A stretch of 64,000 nt of DNA from an uncultured Flavobacterium sp. (GTDB lineage: Bacteria; Bacteroidota; Bacteroidia; Flavobacteriales; Flavobacteriaceae): positions 17,374 through 81,373 of the forward strand of contig NZ_CAMLDD010000026.1 in the NCBI RefSeq assembly GCF_946478785.1, given 5' to 3'. This document shows positions 45,223 through 54,647 of this stretch, piece after piece (position 1 is the stretch's first letter; each line of letters begins with the position of its first letter). The translations under genes and the position numbers were made by a program. The notes beneath the pieces were generated by a model, which ran no database searches, was not told the DNA's origin, and saw only the letters and a program-made list of their open reading frames with translations.

Positions 45223-46185
45223 ATGAAACATTGGATTGAAGCCGCCAGATTGCGCACATTACCTTTATCAGTTTCCGGAATTATAGTAGGAAGTATTTAC
45301 GCCTTATCTAATCCAACAGAAGCCATCAATACACCAACAGAAGTCTTCAGCTGGAAGATCTTTGGTTTTGCACTTTTAACAACACTTGGGTTACAGGTTC
45401 TTTCCAATTTTGCAAATGATTATGGAGATGGTGTCAAAGGAACTGATAATGCTGATAGGGTAGGGCCTCAAAGAGCTATTCAGAGTGGTGTTATTACGCC
45501 TAAGGCTATGAAAAAAGCTATTATCATTACTTCATTATTAACGCTTTGTTCTGCAATCACACTGATATATCTTGCTTTTGGAGAAAGTAATTTTGTCTAT
45601 TCAATTTTTTTCTTGCTTCTGGGAATAACAGCAATTGCTTCAGCAATTCGGTATACAATCGGTAATTCTGCTTATGGATACAAGGGTTTTGGAGATATAT
45701 TTGTTTTTATATTCTTCGGATTGGTAAGCACTTTAGGAGTTAATTTTTTACATTCTAAAGAAGTTGATCCACTGTTAATTTTGCCGGCCATTTCAATAGG
45801 TTTATTAAGCGTAGGAGTATTAAACCTGAACAATATGCGGGATGAAGAATCCGACAGAAAATCAGGAAAGAACACCATAGTGGTTCAGATTGGCGGAGAA
45901 AAAGCTAAAGCTTATCATTTCACTTTGATAATTACGGCCATGCTTTTGGTGCTTATTTTTGCTGTTTTAAGCGATTATAATTTTGATCAATATTTATTTT
46001 TATTAGCCTACATACCTTTAACAAAACATTTAATTACCGTTTATAAAAATCAAAACCCCAAGCTGTTAGATCCTGAATTAAAAAAACTGGCACTTAGTAC
46101 TTTTTTGCTTTCTATATTGCTGACAGTTTGTATGATATCGCTAATTTCTGATATCATTGTAAATCTTTTTTTAGGAGGAAGATAA
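45223..46185 (+). CDS. menA: 1,4-dihydroxy-2-naphthoate prenyltransferase
   Basis: 320 residues with about eight hydrophobic helices. The two Asp-rich substrate motifs of the UbiA superfamily are visible: 'NFANDYGDGVKGTDN' (about 64-79) and 'NMRDEESDRKSGKNT' (about 205-219). It attaches the isoprenoid tail to the naphthoquinone head in the inner membrane. Directly follows menB. Confidence 0.96.
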   Translation: MKHWIEAARLRTLPLSVSGIIVGSIYALSNPTEAINTPTEVFSWKIFGFALLTTLGLQVLSNFANDYGDGVKGTDNADRVGPQRAIQSGVITPKAMKKAIIITSLLTLCSAITLIYLAFGESNFVYSIFFLLLGITAIASAIRYTIGNSAYGYKGFGDIFVFIFFGLVSTLGVNFLHSKEVDPLLILPAISIGLLSVGVLNLNNMRDEESDRKSGKNTIVVQIGGEKAKAYHFTLIITAMLLVLIFAVLSDYNFDQYLFLLAYIPLTKHLITVYKNQNPKLLDPELKKLALSTFLLSILLTVCMISLISDIIVNLFLGGR

Positions 46186-46210
46186 TTGTTTCACTTTAAA
46201 TTTTTATCAA

Positions 46211-46888
46211 ATGAAAATTACATTTTATGGCCACGCATCCCTTGGAATTGAAGTAGGAGGAAAACATATTATTGTTGATCCTTTTATAACTGGAAATCCA
46301 TTAGCTTCAGCGATTGATATAAATACATTAAAAGCCGATTATATTTTGCTTACCCACGCACATGCAGATCACGTTCTCGATGTTGAGGCAATTGCAAATC
46401 GTACGGAAGCTACCATAGTTTCAAATGCAGAAATTGCAAGTTATTATGCAAAATCAGGTTTAAAAGCACATCCAATGAACCATGGCGGAAGCTGGAATTT
46501 TGACTTCGGAAAAGTTAAATATGTCAATGCAGTGCATTCCAGTTCATTTCCTGACGGAAGTAACGGAGGGAATCCTGGAGGTTTTGTTATCGAAGGCGAG
46601 CATAAAAACATCTATATCGCCGGAGACACAGCCTTAACAATGGATATGAAACTGATTCCAATGCGTACCAAACTGGATTTAGCAATTTTGCCTATCGGGA
46701 GTAATTTTACAATGGATGTCGAAGATGCCATTATCGCTTCTGATTTCATCGAATGTGATAAAATACTCGGCTATCATTTTGACACTTTCGGATACATCGA
46801 AATCAATCATGAAGAGTCTATTCGCAAATTTTTCGACAAAGGAAAAGATTTAATGCTTCTCGAAATCGGAGAATCAATCGAATTATAA
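46211..46888 (+). CDS. UPF0173-type metal-dependent hydrolase (metallo-beta-lactamase fold)
   Basis: 225 residues. 'LTHAHADHV' is the metal-binding HxHxDH motif; further ligands appear in 'NAVHSSSFPDG', 'AGDTAL' and the C-terminal 'GYHFDT'. This family (YtkL-like) has no settled substrate. It lies 25 bases after menA and is probably co-transcribed, but a role in menaquinone synthesis is not known. Confidence 0.92.
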   Translation: MKITFYGHASLGIEVGGKHIIVDPFITGNPLASAIDINTLKADYILLTHAHADHVLDVEAIANRTEATIVSNAEIASYYAKSGLKAHPMNHGGSWNFDFGKVKYVNAVHSSSFPDGSNGGNPGGFVIEGEHKNIYIAGDTALTMDMKLIPMRTKLDLAILPIGSNFTMDVEDAIIASDFIECDKILGYHFDTFGYIEINHEESIRKFFDKGKDLMLLEIGESIEL

Positions 46889-46908
46889 ACTGAATATATT
46901 TCAAAACA

Positions 46909-46990
46909 AGGAGCTGTTTCCTGCTGTACACTATATCTTTTATGCCGAACCCCGGCATAAAAGGATGCCGTTTCCATCAGGGCTAGGGCT
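46909..46990. repeat. Dispersed intergenic hairpin repeat, copy 2
   Basis: AGGAGCTGTTTCCTGCT at the start, GGGCTAGGGCT at the end, and a perfect central hairpin CTTTTATGCCG-AACCC-CGGCATAAAAG (46937-46963). It matches copy 1 at 30450-30560, with paired stem changes. The rest of the gap up to 47190 is AT-rich without features. Confidence 0.75.
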
Positions 46991-47190
46991 TCAGTTTTCA
47001 TAACAAACTAATTAAATATTTGAGTTAATACATCAGAATGTTTTGAGTAGTAAAATGGAACAAAAAATATAAAAAAAGCCCTTTTTAAATTCTAATTTTC
47101 TTGTTATAAATAAAATCCTGTATAAAAAGAGTATTATTCAAACTGACAAAAAATCCAAAATCTAAATTCAGAAATCTAAAATAAAAATCA

Positions 47191-48525
47191 ATGTCTAAAC
47201 AATTCGCATCATTAGGAATTTCAGCACCAATTTTAAAAGCATTAAGCGAATTGAATATTGTTGAGCCAACAGAAATCCAGCAAAAAACAATTCCGTTACT
47301 TTTATCTGAAACCCACGATCTGGTTGGTTTAGCAAAAACAGGAACTGGAAAAACCGCTGCTTTCGGATTACCATTATTGCAATTAATAGACACAAAATCT
47401 TCTGTTATTCAGGCAGTAATTTTAGTTCCGACAAGAGAACTCGGACAGCAAATCTTTAGAAACCTGGAAGATTTTTCAAAACATATTCCAAATATTTCTA
47501 TTGCAGCAACTTGCGGTGGAATTCCAATAAAACCTCAAATCGAACGACTTACAAGTCCAACACACATTGTTGTAGCAACTCCGGGCCGTTTAATAGATTT
47601 GATTCAGCGAAAAGCTATAGACTTAAAACAGACCCAATATTTAGTTTTAGACGAAGCCGATGAAATGGTTTCTATCCTTAAAGAAAGCTTAGATGAAATC
47701 ATTGCCGAGCTTCCTAAAAAACACCGTACTTTATTATTTTCTGCAACTTTACCCGGAACCATAAAACAACTGATTCAGAATTACTTAAACAAAAATGTAG
47801 TTCAAATTAGCGCCAACATGGAAACAGTTGGTAACCAAGGTATTGATCATGAATATATTGTTGTTGATCCAATAGAGAAATTAGATGTTTTAATGCATTT
47901 TTTAAACTCAAGAGATGGAGAACGTGGAATCATTTTTTGTAAAACCAAAGCAGCTGTCAATAAACTAGCTAAAAACTTAGCCATAAACCGCTTTTCTTCA
48001 GGAGCTATTCATGGAAGTTTATCACAAGGAATCCGCGACAGAATTATGGAGCAATTCCGTGAAGGACACATTAATATTTTAGTAGCAACCGATTTGGCAG
48101 CCAGGGGAATTGATGTAAAAGAAATCTCTTATGTAGTCAATTATCATTTACCCGATGTTTATGAGACATATGTACACAGAAGCGGAAGAACAGCAAGGGC
48201 AGGAGCAAAGGGGCTTTCCCTAACCGTTTTGCAACAGGAAGAAGTAATTGAAATTCCTGAATTTGAAAGAGAATTAGGTTTGAAATTTACGCAATTCAAA
48301 AAACCTTCTGTTGCAAGTTTAGAAGAAAATAATACGCTTTTATGGGCAAAACAAATCTTTAAAACAAAACCAAACCACGATATTTCAAACGATTTAAAAA
48401 CAAAAGTTAAAACGGTTTTTCATCATCTTACAAAAGAGGAATTAATTGAAAAGTTACTGGCCAACTATGTTTTACAAAACAAGGTTGAAATAACGGAAAA
48501 GCCTGTGAAAAAGTTTAAAAAGTAG
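47191..48525 (+). CDS. DEAD-box ATP-dependent RNA helicase
   Basis: 444 residues. Motifs in order: Q motif 'EPTEIQQKTIP', Walker A 'AKTGTGKTAAFG', 'PTRELGQQ', 'TPGRLID', DEAD box 'VLDEADEM', 'SAT', and the second domain's 'ATDLAARGIDV' and 'HRSGRTARAG'. The short C-terminal tail is basic. Likely role in ribosome assembly or RNA turnover, perhaps at low temperature. It is a monocistronic core gene followed 31 bases later by a GNAT gene. Confidence 0.96.
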   Translation: MSKQFASLGISAPILKALSELNIVEPTEIQQKTIPLLLSETHDLVGLAKTGTGKTAAFGLPLLQLIDTKSSVIQAVILVPTRELGQQIFRNLEDFSKHIPNISIAATCGGIPIKPQIERLTSPTHIVVATPGRLIDLIQRKAIDLKQTQYLVLDEADEMVSILKESLDEIIAELPKKHRTLLFSATLPGTIKQLIQNYLNKNVVQISANMETVGNQGIDHEYIVVDPIEKLDVLMHFLNSRDGERGIIFCKTKAAVNKLAKNLAINRFSSGAIHGSLSQGIRDRIMEQFREGHINILVATDLAARGIDVKEISYVVNYHLPDVYETYVHRSGRTARAGAKGLSLTVLQQEEVIEIPEFERELGLKFTQFKKPSVASLEENNTLLWAKQIFKTKPNHDISNDLKTKVKTVFHHLTKEELIEKLLANYVLQNKVEITEKPVKKFKK

Positions 48526-48556
48526 TTGTGATTATAAACTCTTAAAATATTTAAGA

Positions 48557-49081
48557 ATGAATAACATTGAAATAAAGAAAATTTCGCTTAAAGAAATTGA
48601 TCAATTACAAAAAATTGGCAGACAGACTTTTCAGGAAACATTTTCAGAATCAAATTCTGAGGAAAATATGAAAAGCTATGTCGAAGAAGGATTTTCTAAC
48701 GAAAAATTAACAGCAGAACTGAATGATAAAAATTCTGAATTTTATTTTGCAATATTGGATAGTAAAGTGATTGGTTATTTAAAAATAAACTTTGGAGAAT
48801 CACAAACCGAATTAAAAGACAACAAAGCACTTGAAATAGAACGAATATACGTTTCAAAAGAATTTCACGGAAAAAGTGTGGGCCAATTACTTTATGATAA
48901 AGCGATAGAAATAGCAAACCAAAAAAACTCAGAATATGTATGGTTAGGTGTTTGGGAAGAAAATCAAAGAGCAATAAATTTTTATAAGAAAAATGGTTTC
49001 GTCGAATTTGACAAGCATATTTTTAAATTAGGAAATGACGAGCAGACAGATATTATGATGAGGCTCAAATTGATTAATTAG
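48557..49081 (+). CDS. GNAT-family N-acetyltransferase
   Basis: 174 residues. The acetyl-CoA segment 'IERIYVSKEFHGKSVGQLLY' includes the V/I-x-x-x-x-R/Q-x-x-G/A core (here H-G-K-S-V-G), followed by 'VWEENQRAINFYKKNGF', the typical end of the fold. Substrate unknown; the general form is like amino-acid or polyamine acetyltransferases. Probably transcribed with the helicase gene. Confidence 0.92.
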   Translation: MNNIEIKKISLKEIDQLQKIGRQTFQETFSESNSEENMKSYVEEGFSNEKLTAELNDKNSEFYFAILDSKVIGYLKINFGESQTELKDNKALEIERIYVSKEFHGKSVGQLLYDKAIEIANQKNSEYVWLGVWEENQRAINFYKKNGFVEFDKHIFKLGNDEQTDIMMRLKLIN

Positions 49082-49237
49082 CGCTAAAACAGACAAAAAT
49101 AAATTAACAATATTAATTTGTGTAATTTTAAAAAATAAATTTCTAAGATGAGTTTGTACTTGGAATTATTAATGTTAAATTTATAAAGTAATCTAACAGA
49201 ATAAGTTTTTGTACAAAAGTCTAAAATACAATATATT

Positions 49238-50500
49238 ATGAATATAGTCATCATTGGAGGTGGTTTTGCCGGATTAAATTTGGCAAAAGAACTTCTAAAT
49301 CATCCTGAAATACAAGTAACTCTTGTAGACAAAAACAACTACAATTTTTTTCCACCCCTTATATATCAGGTTGCTACCGCTTTTTTAGAGCCATCAAGTA
49401 TCAGCTATCCCTTTAGGAAGTTTTTTGCCGGTAAAAAAAATCTTCAATTTCGTTTAGGCGAATTATTATCTGTTGTGCCTTCAGAAAACAAGGTAATTTT
49501 GAGCAACGGCGAATTATCATATGATCATTTGGTTTTTGCAACAGGCGCTGAAACCAGCTATTTTGGTATGGAAAACGTGATGAAAAATGCCATTCCGATG
49601 AAAACTCTAAATGATGCCATCGTAATGCGAAATACATTGCTTAAGAATTTAGAAAAAGCAGCTATTTGCAAAGAAATCCGCAAACGCCGTAAATTATTGA
49701 CGATTGTTGTTGCTGGTGGAGGACCGACAGGAGTAGAGGTTTCAGGTATGTTTGCTGAAATGCGTAAAAATATATTATTAAAAGAATATCCTGAATTAGA
49801 TACAACGGCTAGTAACGTTTATTTAGTTGATGGTGGAGATGCATTGCTTGCGCCAATGAGTGAAGCTTCTCAAAAAGATACGTTGGAGGCACTTACAAAA
49901 TTGGGTGTAGTAGTTAAGTTAAACAGTAAAGTAACTGATTATGTAGATGATACGGTATATTTTGAAAACGGAGAAACCATTAAAACAAAAAATTTAATAT
50001 GGGCAGCCGGTGTTACTGCTAAAATTTTTGAAGGAATGCCAGCTGAAAGTTATGGCCGTGGAAGAAGAATGGCTACTGACGCTTTTAATAAAGTGAATGC
50101 TACAGAAAATATATATGCTATTGGTGATACTGCTATTTTAACTGCTGATAAAAACTTTCCTAATGGGCATCCTCAGGTAGCACAGGTTGCAATTCAGCAA
50201 GGGATAAATCTTGCTAAAAATTTTAAAGCTTCACTTCAAAATAAACCACTTAAACCTTTTGTTTACAATGACAAAGGATCAATGGCAATTATTGGAAAAA
50301 ATAAAGCTGTGGTAGATTTACCAAATCCTAAATGGCACTTTAACGGATTCTTCGCATGGTTTATTTGGCTATTTGTTCATTTGATTTCCCTTATAACTTA
50401 TAGAAACCGATTAAACACATTTTACAATTGGATGGTCGCTTATTTTGCAAGAGACCAATCCCTGAGAATGATAATCAGGCCAGACAAAAAACAACCTTAA
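49238..50500 (+). CDS. ndh: Type II NADH:quinone dehydrogenase (NDH-2)
   Basis: 420 residues. FAD-binding 'IIGGGFAGLNLAKEL' at the N-terminus, NADH-binding 'VVAGGGPTGVEVSGMFAEM' in the middle, and the second FAD contact 'IYAIGDTA', followed by 'HPQVAQVAIQQG', the quinone-site segment of NDH-2. A C-terminal hydrophobic region ('FFAWFIWLFVHLISLITY') docks it to the membrane. It passes electrons from NADH to menaquinone without pumping protons. Own transcription unit, ended by the terminator at 50507. Confidence 0.94.
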   Translation: MNIVIIGGGFAGLNLAKELLNHPEIQVTLVDKNNYNFFPPLIYQVATAFLEPSSISYPFRKFFAGKKNLQFRLGELLSVVPSENKVILSNGELSYDHLVFATGAETSYFGMENVMKNAIPMKTLNDAIVMRNTLLKNLEKAAICKEIRKRRKLLTIVVAGGGPTGVEVSGMFAEMRKNILLKEYPELDTTASNVYLVDGGDALLAPMSEASQKDTLEALTKLGVVVKLNSKVTDYVDDTVYFENGETIKTKNLIWAAGVTAKIFEGMPAESYGRGRRMATDAFNKVNATENIYAIGDTAILTADKNFPNGHPQVAQVAIQQGINLAKNFKASLQNKPLKPFVYNDKGSMAIIGKNKAVVDLPNPKWHFNGFFAWFIWLFVHLISLITYRNRLNTFYNWMVAYFARDQSLRMIIRPDKKQP

Positions 50501-50506
50501 AAAAAA

Positions 50507-50537
50507 AATCCGGAATTCTAAATTCCGGATTTTTTTT
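50507..50537. terminator. Two-way terminator between ndh and the exporter gene
   Basis: Perfect AATCCGGAATT-CTA-AATTCCGGATT with A-run before and T-run after, serving the convergent genes on both sides. Confidence 0.9.
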
Positions 50538-50538
50538 A

Positions 50539-51765
50539 TTAATGTCCAATAGCAACTTCATCAGAGGATATCTCTATTTTCTGCTTGATAAAGCGTTTAC
50601 CAATATTCAGAATAATAAAAGCCAAAATGGTTGATGCTGTCATAATTATTACCATCGGTGCTACAGAATCTTTAACAAAATTTCCTATTACAAAAGAAGC
50701 CAAAGCTCCTAAGCCTAGCTGAATTGCGCCCATTAAGGCAGAAGCACTTCCTGCATTTTTAGCAAAAGGAGCTAAAGTAAGTCCCGCAGTATTGGGATTT
50801 GATATGCCCAGGCAACCCAAAAATAAAAATAACATTCCAATGGTTTCGTATAGTCCTAAAAGATTATTTAAGGACAGAATTAGAAAAATAATACTTATGA
50901 CTGATTGTGTAATTAAAGCGCCAAAAATCAATTTCTCACTTGAAAATTTCTTTAATAAAACCGAATTTAATTGGCTGGCACCAATGAAGCTTACGGACAT
51001 AAATGCGAAAATCCAGCCATAAGCCTTAGCATCAACATGGTAAATATCCATAAAAATGATAGGTGAGGCGGCTACGTATGAAAATAATCCGGAAAATGCT
51101 ATGGCACCAGTAAAAGCATATGTGAAAAACTGAGGCTCTTTTAGTACTTTTAAAAAATTAGAAATGATTGGTTTTGGTTTTAATGAAATTGAAGTATCAG
51201 GTTTATAAGTATTCGGTAAACCAATTTGTGATGCTGCCAGAATAGCAATTCCCATACACATCAGTATTAAAAACACAACATGCCAGCCATAATCTTCAGT
51301 TACATAACCACCAATTGTAGGTGCCAGCATTGGCGAAAGCCCAAGAACAAGCATTAATAATGAAAAAACTTTAGGAATGTCCTTTACAGGGAATAAGTCC
51401 CTTACCATAGCAACAGAAGCGACCGTTGCGGCGCAGCTTCCAATAGCCTGAATAAAGCGTAACAATATAAAAGTGTCAATATCTGCAACATAAACACATC
51501 CTAAAGATGCCAAAATGTAAACCATCAAACCCACAAACAAAGGTTTTTTTCGACCAAAACGATCCAATAAAGGACCATACAACAATTGTCCTGCAGAAAT
51601 TCCGATAAAATAACTTGACAAGCTCATGGAAACTTTTGCTACAGTAGTATTTAAATCTGCTGCAATTCCTGAAAAACCAGGTAAGTACATATCAATTGAA
51701 AAAGGTCCAAGTGCTGTTAAGGAACCTAAAATAAGGATTAGTTTGATATATTTTTTTGTTGTCAT
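50539..51765 (-). CDS. MFS multidrug exporter of the Bcr/CflA type
   Basis: 408 residues with twelve hydrophobic helices. 'GPFSIDMYLPGFSGIAADL' at helix 1 and 'GQLLYGPLLDRFGRKKPLFVG' (motif A, given in parts) are marks of the Bcr/CflA drug exporters, as is 'RFIQAIGSCAATVASVAMVRD' around helix 4. Likely proton-coupled drug export across the inner membrane. Substrate unknown. Confidence 0.93.
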   Translation of the reverse strand: MTTKKYIKLILILGSLTALGPFSIDMYLPGFSGIAADLNTTVAKVSMSLSSYFIGISAGQLLYGPLLDRFGRKKPLFVGLMVYILASLGCVYVADIDTFILLRFIQAIGSCAATVASVAMVRDLFPVKDIPKVFSLLMLVLGLSPMLAPTIGGYVTEDYGWHVVFLILMCMGIAILAASQIGLPNTYKPDTSISLKPKPIISNFLKVLKEPQFFTYAFTGAIAFSGLFSYVAASPIIFMDIYHVDAKAYGWIFAFMSVSFIGASQLNSVLLKKFSSEKLIFGALITQSVISIIFLILSLNNLLGLYETIGMLFLFLGCLGISNPNTAGLTLAPFAKNAGSASALMGAIQLGLGALASFVIGNFVKDSVAPMVIIMTASTILAFIILNIGKRFIKQKIEISSDEVAIGH

Positions 51766-51907
51766 TTTCTTAAAATATTGCTTAAAATTTCATTCAAAGA
51801 TAATAATTTACTATCTTGTTATATATAATAATTTTTTTTATGCAAAAACTGGTTATTATAATAGTCTTCAAAAATATTTTAAAAACTTCAATTCTAAATT
51901 CAAAATT

Positions 51908-52324
51908 ATGAAAAATTTCACCTTACTATTAGCTTTTATTTCTACAACAATTTCATTTGCTCAAACAATTACTTCTAAACAGGAAAATGCAGATGCAGCG
52001 CAATATGCACTGCTCACTAAAGTAAATGAGTATTACCCGGATATAACATTAAACAAAACGATTACAAATTTTTATGCTGATGGAAAAATAATTGATTCAC
52101 AGCAGCAATTTGATTTGAAAGGAACAAAATTTTCCAGTTATAAATTAGGCATTGAACCAGACAACAAAAAATTATTATTTGAGTATGTATCTGACGAAAC
52201 AGGAAAAGTATATGGAGATATCACGATTTTTAAAGGAAATGCTTTACGAACAACTTTTTATGAACAAAAAGGAGAAATCGAAGTTGCATTGAATGGTAAA
52301 GCAGTTTATTCTAAAAAGATTTAA
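51908..52324 (+). CDS. Small secreted protein, unknown function
   Basis: 138 residues from the ATG at 51908, where a signal peptide begins ('MKNFTLLLAFISTTISFAQ'); the frame runs further upstream but overlaps the divergent exporter's start. The mature part is beta-rich, about 120 residues, with no known motif. Last host gene before the prophage-like element; the left dif-like site lies 60 bases after its stop. Confidence 0.75.
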   Translation: MKNFTLLLAFISTTISFAQTITSKQENADAAQYALLTKVNEYYPDITLNKTITNFYADGKIIDSQQQFDLKGTKFSSYKLGIEPDNKKLLFEYVSDETGKVYGDITIFKGNALRTTFYEQKGEIEVALNGKAVYSKKI

Positions 52325-52384
52325 AAAAATCAACATACGGTTAATTAAAAGCATTATTATTTAATGCTTTTAAAACAACTCAAT

Positions 52385-52412
52385 TTGAACTATAATTTAT
52401 AGTATGGAAAGC
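52385..52412. repeat. Left dif-like attachment site
   Basis: TTGAACTATAA-TTTATA-GTATGGAAAGC. The centre GAAC-ATAATTTATA-TATG-AAA is shared with the right site at 59492-59519. The XerD-side half is less like dif than in the right copy, as is common when one half comes from the phage. Confidence 0.65.
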
Positions 52413-52460
52413 ACTTTTTTCGGAATGTTTTAAGTATATTTGTCATAGATTTTTATCAAT

Positions 52461-52504
52461 AAGAGGCGAGGTTTTGGCGAACCGTTCGAGCCTCTTTTTT
52501 TTAT
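52461..52504 (+). terminator. Hairpin with T-run near the left end of the element
   Basis: AAGAGGC...GCCTCTT with further pairing inside, followed by eight T. Could end transcription from the host side, or be a packaging or replication hairpin of the phage. The DNA from 52325 to 52660 holds otherwise the left site and repeat copy A, and no gene. Confidence 0.55.
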
Positions 52505-52515
52505 GGTTAATAATT

Positions 52516-52614
52516 TTAACGTTGTTTTGTTGTTCCTGGAAAAAGCACCGGTTATTGTTTTAACGTTGTTTCTTTCTTCAGCTGAACAGATCAATTTTTT
52601 TTATAACGTTATTT
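52516..52614. repeat. Three-fold AACGTTRTTT repeat block, copy A
   Basis: Holds AACGTTGTTT (52518), TCCTGGAAAAAG (52534), AACGTTGTTT (52562), TCAGCTG (about 52578), and AACGTTATTT (52605). The same words in the same order occur at 57962-58061. Candidate phage intergenic region such as Rep-binding iterons or a strand origin. Confidence 0.7.
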
Positions 52615-52660
52615 GCTCTTAGGGTTAGGGCTACGCCAGTTAACGAATTAATAATATAAC

Positions 52661-52894
52661 CTAAAAATTTAAATGTTCTTTATTTCTTGTAATATATCCG
52701 ATTTGTGGACCACAAGAACCATCTTCGTTTTTTAGATAGATTTTAAGGTATTTAAAAGCTTCTTTGCTTCGCCAGTAATAACTGAGATATTGCAAAGAAG
52801 CTTCTTTAAATTTGAACCAACACGAGTTTGTACCGTTCTTAAGTATGTGATTAAAAGTGACTTTTAGTAAGCCGTTCTTTAGTTTTGTAGACAT
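52661..52894 (-). CDS. Small phage-element protein, unknown function
   Basis: 77 residues, rich in aromatic and basic residues ('CWFKFKEASLQYLSYYWRSK'), no membrane helix. It is the last gene in the minus-strand direction, 150 bases after the structural gene at 53049. A small hairpin (GACAC...GTGTC inside CGAGA...TCTCG) lies just upstream of its ATG. The frame is short, so it may not be a real gene. Confidence 0.45.
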   Translation of the reverse strand: MSTKLKNGLLKVTFNHILKNGTNSCWFKFKEASLQYLSYYWRSKEAFKYLKIYLKNEDGSCGPQIGYITRNKEHLNF

Positions 52895-53048
52895 GTATTT
52901 AGATTTTTATCAACGAGAGACACTTGGCGGTGTCGTTTTATTTCTCGCAGAAGTTTTGCCAAATATACATATATTTTTGATTTTAAATGTTAAAATTTTA
53001 AGAGTTAAACTCTACCCCTACCCGAGTGGAGAGGGGCAAAGTTTTTTT

Positions 53049-53933
53049 TTAAGGAACAATATAGATATCTGAATTTCTAAATACTCCCTGAGCATCACGA
53101 ATATAAATCTCAGTACCGCTAACAAAGTTGTTTACTCCTAAATAGATATCAGGGTATGAAGAAGGATTTAAACCGCCTGTAGATTCAAAAGCTTGCATCT
53201 CCGGCGTTTTAATCATTACAATAATTCTATTGTTGTAATTTGCGTCCAAAATGCCTTGCTCTAACCAAATATTAAGAATGTACGTTTCAGTGTTATATTT
53301 GTTGATTACACCGCATTTCGGTATGAAATACTCACTCAAATCATAAGTTTCACTTTTTCGACCTGTAAACAAATCTTTGAAATAAACATATCTAAAAGGC
53401 TTTAAACTGTTATAAGATTCATCTGTTCTAAATTCAGGAACAACGTAGTAAGATACGTTTGTTTGGTCTCCATTCTGAGAAACTACGATTGAGGCTGTTG
53501 GTCTGTCTTCACTTTCCCAAAATGCCTTATCAAATCTCTCCCAATTTCCATCCGGTACACTAAAATAGATATCATGCGGAGATTGATAATTGTTATAGCG
53601 AAGAACTGGCAAACCTTCATTAAACCAAATCATAGGTTCAAATGAATAATCTATAGGATAAATTTCGTCAACCTGACAGACATTTTCTAAGTAAGTGAAT
53701 GCTTTTCTAAAGTCTGATTGTTTGATTACCGAAGTATCGAAAAACTCTGTAGATATGATTAAACGCTCTAAATCCGTCAACTTTAAGCATTGATGCGGTT
53801 CTTTTATAAACTCAATACCTTTTCTGATATTGGTAAAAATGCAAGCTTCATTTAACAGGATTGGAGCGTTTAAATTCTCGACCTCTATCGTATGAAGTGC
53901 ATAATTTTCATTGATGTAATATAGTACATACAT
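53049..53933 (-). CDS. Phage-element protein, possibly spike or other structural protein
   Basis: 294 residues, almost wholly beta by pattern, no signal peptide, no membrane helix and no family I recognise. It is the largest product of the late part of the element and lies directly after (3 bases) a membrane-anchored protein gene, which would suit a vertex or receptor-binding protein. Function is inference from position. Confidence 0.65.
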   Translation of the reverse strand: MYVLYYINENYALHTIEVENLNAPILLNEACIFTNIRKGIEFIKEPHQCLKLTDLERLIISTEFFDTSVIKQSDFRKAFTYLENVCQVDEIYPIDYSFEPMIWFNEGLPVLRYNNYQSPHDIYFSVPDGNWERFDKAFWESEDRPTASIVVSQNGDQTNVSYYVVPEFRTDESYNSLKPFRYVYFKDLFTGRKSETYDLSEYFIPKCGVINKYNTETYILNIWLEQGILDANYNNRIIVMIKTPEMQAFESTGGLNPSSYPDIYLGVNNFVSGTEIYIRDAQGVFRNSDIYIVP

Positions 53934-53936
53934 AGC

Positions 53937-54482
53937 TTAAATTTTTAGACCATTTCTGACAAGAATTAACTCTTTATCGTCTAATAGTTCGTTTATATCT
54001 TTTCTTAAGTTCCTTGAATTTGTATCTATTTCGTAGTACAATTTTTCCAAAATAGGGAAGTAGTTACGATATTTTAAAAGTGTATTTCTTATTGAAGCAT
54101 CGTTTTCCGTCCAGCCTCTCGGGTTTAATCTATCTAACCAACCGCCTGTATCTGAGTAGGTAAAACCGAAATCATGTGCTAATTTTGTTGATGCTGCCCA
54201 AAGTTCAGAACTGCCCGTAATTTTTCTACGTCTGGAATTTTGTGAATTGGGATTAGCATTTTGTATTACTTTGATTTCCTTGACTACTTCAAACGTTTTT
54301 TCCGTTTCTTTTAGAAGATTGTCAGATTGATTGTTTTTTATGGCTGTCTTTTGATCGTCTAAGTATCTTTTTAAATAAGGGACTGCAATTAGCAGTCCCG
54401 TTATTACTATCCAGTTACGTTTTATGAAGTCTAAAAAATCATTAACGCCCGTTTTTTTGGATGTTTTACTATTTCTTATCAT
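53937..54482 (-). CDS. Phage-element membrane-anchored protein
   Basis: 181 residues with one membrane helix near the N-terminus ('WIVITGLLIAVPYL', about 29-42), then a coiled and globular part ('TKLAHDFGFTYSDTGGWLDR'). Overlaps the 36-codon membrane gene upstream by 14 bases. Likely a virion membrane protein. No known family. Confidence 0.65.
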   Translation of the reverse strand: MIRNSKTSKKTGVNDFLDFIKRNWIVITGLLIAVPYLKRYLDDQKTAIKNNQSDNLLKETEKTFEVVKEIKVIQNANPNSQNSRRRKITGSSELWAASTKLAHDFGFTYSDTGGWLDRLNPRGWTENDASIRNTLLKYRNYFPILEKLYYEIDTNSRNLRKDINELLDDKELILVRNGLKI

Positions 54483-54579
54483 GGATAAAGATTTTGTAAC
54501 CTAAGGCAACTACGCCAATTACTAATGCTCCAATGATGTAAACTTGATTTGCGATGATAAATGTTTTTACTTTTTCCAT
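54469..54579 (-). CDS. Tiny membrane protein of the phage element (36 residues)
   Basis: Reads 'MEKVKTFIIANQVYIIGALV...' and ends 'IFIHDKK'. One hydrophobic helix with a charged tail; start and stop overlap the neighbouring gene in the phage manner. Confidence 0.6.
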   Translation of the reverse strand: MEKVKTFIIANQVYIIGALVIGVVALGYKIFIHDKK

Positions 54580-54647
54580 TTTTAAATGATTTTTCTAATT
54601 ATAAATTAATTTTCTATTTGTGCTTTTTTTTCTTTTATCGAACCATG

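Noticed and set aside
52857..53072. Plus-strand frame of 71 codons near the left end of the phage element
   Set aside because: Opposite to all other genes of the element, across hairpins and the stop of the structural gene; no motif.
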